A stretch of DNA of 64,000 bases, taken from positions 1,167,321 to 1,231,320 of the forward strand of contig NW_022145605.1 of NCBI RefSeq assembly GCF_000002235.5, given 5' to 3'. A program made the position numbers and the translations under genes. How positions within the stretch are numbered: the stretch's first letter is position 1; each line of letters starts with the position of its first letter. Origin of the DNA: Strongylocentrotus purpuratus (taxonomy: Eukaryota > Echinodermata > Echinoidea > Camarodonta > Strongylocentrotidae). The notes beneath the pieces were generated by a model. The model ran no database searches. It worked only from the letters and a program-made list of their open reading frames with translations, and had not been told where the DNA came from. Positions 59,172-64,000 of the stretch are shown here, piece by piece.

Positions 59172-62100
59172 CAGATATGCATTGATATGAAAGAGAGAAA
59201 CACCAAGAAATGAGGAAGTTAGATGGGACAAGAGATTTTTTGTTAAAGGTAATTAACCCTTAATTAGTAAATTCTCCCATTCCCTAGGTTTTATACAAGT
59301 AAAATCATTTCGTTAAGTCCGTGGGTGAAGTCCAGTAAATGAGCTTGAATTGAAGAAAGAGAATGACATATAGTATATCAAACTTTTGAAAATCTTCAAA
59401 ATTACCCACATATGAGAGGTCTCATAACACGTGCACTTGAATAAAACTGATACTTTCATCACAGCTTCCTGCTTTCATGGAAGAGAAGGAATAACGGTGG
59501 CTAGACGTAGTACCCTACCCTGCATAAATCTTTTAACAGAGTACACAGTCATGAAAATCAATCACGGCGCAAAGGAGGTACGCACCACTGCTCTCTGTTT
59601 AATCATTTAATAACTAAAACTATCAAGACGAGCACCACGGGAACAATAATTGATATCTGATATAAAGAGAGAGGAGTCTGTTTACGTTTTGGTGGCAATA
59701 CGATGGCTAAGACGCAGTGGTGGTTGACATACGAGGGGCGAGAGAGTCGCGTAAGACCGGTCAAGCGCGGCTTCGATGATAAGCTAATGAGAGTGGGGCG
59801 GTGGTCATGCAGGGGCGAGCTGATGATAGCTGGGAATTTTATAGACCATTTTTGGAATCAAATTTGGTATCCTTTTCACTGCTTGATTGTGGGAAGTTCC
59901 CTTTATATTCATTTTCGGCAACAATATCCTCTTGCTGTATTCAAATTTCTGCTCACTTTGATTTTTCTTTGAAAACTTGTCCAGTTTAGTTCTAAACAGA
60001 AAGACAATACAATACCTTCTTTGCCATTCTAGATGCATTGAATACCTCAAAGGGTTAAATTGATTTTCGTTTCAATAAGTATTTTTGGCTATTTGATGGG
60101 TAAAATGACTTTTAATGAATATTTTCAGTTCTGAAATACAGCTGCAATTCTACCCATTATTATAATGCACATTTGATGGAAGACTAGTCTTTGTCCTGAC
60201 AGCTACAAGGTAGAAACATCCCCTGAGTATTGAAGTATTGATTTAAACGTACTTTCTTAAAAAACTGCGTACATGAATCAAACGTTTAAAAATATCTTCC
60301 ATAGTCAAGAAACTTAGAAGCAAACAGGCTTTTCATTGCATCATGCTATACTTGTAAACTTTCGAAACTGTTAATCCTTTAATATAGGCAATGATTATAT
60401 ACATGTAAATTTCCAAAGCAACTTAAATGAAAACACATCAACATCTTACTAAGATAGCAAGTATATTGTCGGAAGGAAATGCTTTATAACTTTCACTTTA
60501 TATAGATGTAGGCTGGATGTTTCTAAAAGATGGCTGCAAGACTGAACACTAAGCTGAATGTACATGGAAATGGTAAATCTTACAAATGCTATTTTAATGA
60601 GCAAAGAAAGAAATATCTCTCTTCTCTACACAAAAAGTGTTTACTTTTTTAAGGTTTTGCTGTATCTATGGCATCAAATGGCTTACTCATTAGCACATGT
60701 CATGAGGTATCAACTGCATCTTCAAATACTCCTTGATATAATATACTGTTCTTTATCTTATCATAATGTTAAATCATTAATGAATCTTATGACAACATTC
60801 ACAAATCATTCTCTTTCCGCTGTTTAATACACTTGTGTCATGTCCAGGTTTTTTAGAAGAAAGCTCTCTCTTTCTTTGTAATACCGAGCTCATCTTGTTG
60901 TCAATGAACCAGTAATGGCTACCCATCGGGATGCAGAATGGATGTTGAGAGAACTCTTTCATAATTCACTGTGGGAGGAGCGAGACGTGATTTTCTCTCC
61001 TCTCTAGTTCATTCACATTGCTCTCAAAAAGCAGTTATAAGGTTTGGTTTCATGATGCAAAATAATTCATCCTTTAATGACATCATAGTACATTTTACAG
61101 TAATGCGACTTTATCTACCTTAATTTATCACTATGTAAAGAATTTTAAGAAGATATACATATAGTGGATTAAATAAATATAATAAATATACCAATGTAAA
61201 TTTTGTTAGTTTATCACAAAGGGACTATGTGCATTTATAATTGTACTTGCAATTGGATAACAAATATAGATTTGTGGACAAATTACGCCCATGTAATACT
61301 GGTTCTTTGTTTAAGTGTGTTCAAATTCTTATAAACATTTATAAACATATATTTCATCCAAGAAAAATCAGCTGTATGATTTTGACAATCTAATAAACAT
61401 ACTCGCTTTATGCACACATTTCAGAAATTACAGATATTCAGATATGAAAATATGACATCAACAGGATAATTCAGAGGGTTAAAAATGATATTTGTTGGCT
61501 GTAATGCTGACCTGATCATTAATAATTTGTTTGCTGCTGGTTCTGTTCACGCATTTATGCTGGGATGTCAACATTGCCAGGCCTCCTAACCTTGCAGTGC
61601 AAAAAACAATGTTGCTGTTGAAAAGCACACCAGTGAGAATGAGCCTTCAAAGCCAAGATTCATTTTTCTTGCCAAGAGTTTTTTACTCAAAATAAAAAAT
61701 AGATGAGTTGACAGGAATTTATGACCAGTCCACCATGAGTGATTCCAAGTCTATAGCCCAACGGAGAGAAATGAACATCACCTCGCAGTAACAAAACCAA
61801 TATAAACCAGCAAGACTCGTAGAATACTAACATTGTATTATCTCCAGTAATTTGTTTCTGCGAGGGCCTTAAATGAAACAATTTGCACAACCTACATGAT
61901 TAAAGGGTATTGCCAGTCACAAATTATAAAACGAGATCCTGGACAGGCCAATGCATATATTTCATGTAATGAGAAACTGTGGACCAATTATATAGTATGT
62001 GGAAGACATATATCATTATTGTTACAAGAACAAATATAAAGGGTTGACTGTTGCTATTTTGCTTGATGTCATGCTACTGTACCACCAAATGGATAAAAAT

Positions 62101-62327
62101 TAATGTGGAGCTCTCAGACATAAACGGACAAGGAATTGTATAGTTAACATAAAGTGTAATTTACATTCTTGCAAGTATGCAAGTATTCCAGTCGTTGTGG
62201 TCTGTATACAGTGTGCTTATTATGCTGATGTATGTCCTAGCTCTGTCATCTGAAAGTATTCTTCAGTTTGTTTCACAGATACTAAATTATGTACACAGGT
62301 GGCTGAATATTTGTAATGTTGTACCTG
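59169..62327. other. Mostly AT-rich unique DNA
   Basis: A complex, GC-richer stretch at about 59560-59860 includes an 89-residue plus frame (59703-59972) without a known domain; it could be a regulatory block. 60173-60184 reads TGGAAGACTAGT, the first 12 bases of miR-7, but no hairpin surrounds it. The rest holds nothing recognisable. Confidence 0.5.
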
Positions 62328-62617
62328 TATAATAATAATAATAGTGGCGTCTTGTATAGTGCTCACATCTGGCACATTGCCACTCCTGCATGGCGCTCCC
62401 TTATTATGACCCTCAGTTGGCTTTAGCACGGCTGCCATTACAGCACTTGAGCATTTTACGGAACTAATTCCTGCCAGGTACCCGTTTACATCACCTGGGT
62501 GGAGTGTGGCAAAAAGAGATTAATTTCTTGCCAAAGGACATTAATGCTGCAACAAGGATTCTAACCCTATACTTGTGTGGTTAACAATATGGAGACCAAT
62601 CCACTGGACCACAACAC
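62328..62617 (-). mobile_element. tRNA-derived SINE, family A, minus strand
   Basis: Read on the minus strand, it starts GTTGTGGTCCAGTGG (A box) near 62615. A decayed B box GGGTTAGAATCC follows, then the family A body words GTCCTTTGGCAAGAAAT, CACCCAGGTGATGTAAA, GGGTACCTGGCAGGAATTA, TAATGGCA and TGCTAAAG. It ends with CTATACAAG, GCCACT and an ATT run at about 62327-62342. It is the best partner of the element at 1918-2197 and defines the family. The tRNA head is more decayed than the body. Confidence 0.85.
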
Positions 62618-63277
62618 TTCTACAATGTGTGACGCATGCTCCAGTGACTATTATCCTACACCCCCAAAGTCCTAAATTCAACCCTGCAAAAAATAGACCT
62701 AACCCTAACCCTAGCGACAGCTAATCTAAAACCCTATTCCTAACCTTACAGTATATTATTGATTAAATTAACCCTGGAACAATCGAAACAAGGATAATAT
62801 CCCAATGTCAAATTCATTGATATAAACCAAACCTCAATAAAAAAAACTTACCTCTTAATAACTCTAGCAAAGTGTACGTGCACTTTTTAGCTCCATGACA
62901 ATTCATAATTTCTTTTCCCCAGGTCGATGAATATTAAATGCAGGAAACAAAATAGCATCAGCAGATGACACTGTCTTTCCCATCTCGCAGCAGAGATGCA
63001 CAGCGAAAGAAAAAGTGCAAATATCTGGAATAAAGATGGAGGGCAAAAGGTGTGAAGCCCAAAGGAAATGGGGAGAGGGGAGAGATGTGTCTGCTCTTTT
63101 GTCTTACCACCCCTCGGGAAGGCGTTGCCAAAGATTCTCAAATCATTCATTTCTTCTGGAGATGATGAGTAGTGACCTGCTAATGATTAACCTCTAATGA
63201 GGAAGAGCACAGATACCACAACTATCAAATATGGATATAGGTCATTCCTAAGAGAACAGGAGAAATGAAGATATACA
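62618..63277. other. Unique DNA; right part possibly regulatory
   Basis: CCTAACCCTAACCCTAG at 62698-62714 is a short telomere-like word, too short for a telomeric array. 62870-63200 is complex and GC-richer, with ATGAATATTAAAT (from 62927), CATTCATTT and TAATGATTAACC words, a composition like the other candidate regulatory blocks. No exon is recognisable. Confidence 0.4.
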
Positions 63278-63349
63278 GAGAGAGAGAGAGAGAGGGGGGG
63301 GAGAGAGAGAGAGAGAGAGAGAGGGAGGATGAGGGGTTAGAGGGAGATG

Positions 63350-63393
<44 letters not shown>

Positions 63394-63413
63394 TGGAGAA
63401 TGAGAGAGAGAGG

Positions 63414-63444
<31 letters not shown>

Positions 63445-63714
63445 GGGAGAGAGGGGAGAGAGAGAGAGAGAAAGGGGGAGAATGAGGGAGAGAGGAGAGA
63501 AAAAGAGAGAAAGAGAGGGAGAGAGGGAGAGAGGAAGAGAGAGTGAGAGAGAGAGAGAGGGGAGGGGTTAGAGGGAGATGGAGATAGAGAGAGAGAGGGG
63601 AGAGAGAGAGAGAGAGTGAGAGAGAGAGAGAAAGAGAGAGGGGAGAGAGGGGGAGAGAAAGGGGAGAATGAGGGAGAGAGGAGAGAAAAAGAGAGAAAGA
63701 GAGGGAGAGAGAGT

Positions 63715-63749
<35 letters not shown>

Positions 63750-63973
63750 GGAGAACGAGAGAGACAGAATGAGAGGGAGAGAGAGAAGAAAGAAAGAGAA
63801 AGAAAGAGAAAGAGAGAGGGAGAGAGGGAGAGAGATGAAAGACAGGTGAGAACAAACTTTTAATATAAAGTTGGTAAAATAATAGAGGGAGAGAGAGAGA
63901 GATAGTCAGAGAGAGACAGAGAGAGACATACAGAGAGATAGACAGAGACAGAGAGAGATACAAAGACAGAGAC
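63278..63973. repeat. Long (GA)n purine tract with higher-order duplication
   Basis: Almost pure purine from 63278 to 63837, then a 45-bp unique interruption (63838-63882) and further GA/GACA to 63973. Within it, GAGGGGTTAGAGGGAGATGG occurs at 63331 and 63562, and GAGAATGAGGGAGAGAGGAG at 63478 and 63664. The tract therefore contains two copies of a roughly 190-230-bp unit with internal length change. Open frames on both strands are low complexity. Confidence 0.95.
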
Positions 63974-64000
63974 AGTAAATGCTATGTTGACATGAGGCAA

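Noticed and set aside
59703-59972. 89-residue frame beginning MAKTQWWLTYEGRESR in GC-richer sequence
   Set aside because: It could look like a first exon, but no domain, splice donor support or downstream exon is evident; left as part of a complex block.
60173-60195. TGGAAGACTAGT, identical to the first 12 bases of miR-7
   Set aside because: The following bases do not match miR-7 and no complementary arm lies within 80 bp on either side, so there is no precursor hairpin.
62698-62714. CCTAACCCTAACCCTAG, a telomere-like word
   Set aside because: Less than three units; short interstitial words of this kind are common and do not mark a telomere or an internal array.

Overview
The window looks like intergenic, repeat-rich nuclear DNA from a metazoan, most likely a marine invertebrate deuterostome. 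A sea urchin or a relative is my best guess, but that is inference. The reasons are the AT-rich unique sequence, the very abundant (CT)n/(GA)n microsatellites, tRNA-derived SINEs with ATT-repeat tails, an L2/CR1-like LINE, foldback MITEs whose ends begin TTAAAG, and poly-G-bearing hAT-like fragments. I find no convincing host protein-coding exon, rRNA gene, functional tRNA gene, CRISPR array or operon. The longest open frames are either low-complexity translations of pyrimidine tracts and minisatellites or chance frames over SINE sequence.

Layout. 1-10.8 kb: unique AT-rich DNA with three SINE copies or heads (about 1.9, 5.5 and 7.7 kb) and GA/CT/CA microsatellites. 10.9-11.7 kb: 3' part of a LINE on the minus strand. 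11.7-26.8 kb: mostly unique DNA with hAT-like fragments (15.2 and 25.4 kb), a SINE tail (22.8 kb), microsatellites and a compact set of alternative hairpins (17.8 kb). 26.8-28.9 kb: a MITE copy, a possible retroelement fossil, a ~65-bp tandem repeat and a second copy of the same LINE. 31.6-35.2 kb: a 19-bp minisatellite, a perfect-register 11-bp minisatellite of 48 units, and a polypyrimidine variable repeat. 36-40.5 kb: two copies of one foldback MITE, the second abutting a second copy of the 26.8-kb MITE. 41-63 kb: blocks of complex, unique, moderately GC-rich sequence with homeodomain/POU-like motifs, set between long CT or GA tracts. These blocks could be cis-regulatory DNA. 56.1 and 62.3 kb carry two more tRNA-derived SINEs, and the window ends in about 700 bp of GA repeat with a higher-order duplication.

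No genes act together here. The interest lies in the repeats: internal pairwise comparison identifies five families with two or more copies in the window (one LINE, one SINE family, two MITEs and a ~130-bp repeat), several tandem repeats with internal organisation, and candidate regulatory islands. I saw no new multi-gene system. Coordinates of diverged repeats are approximate to about 10-20 bases.
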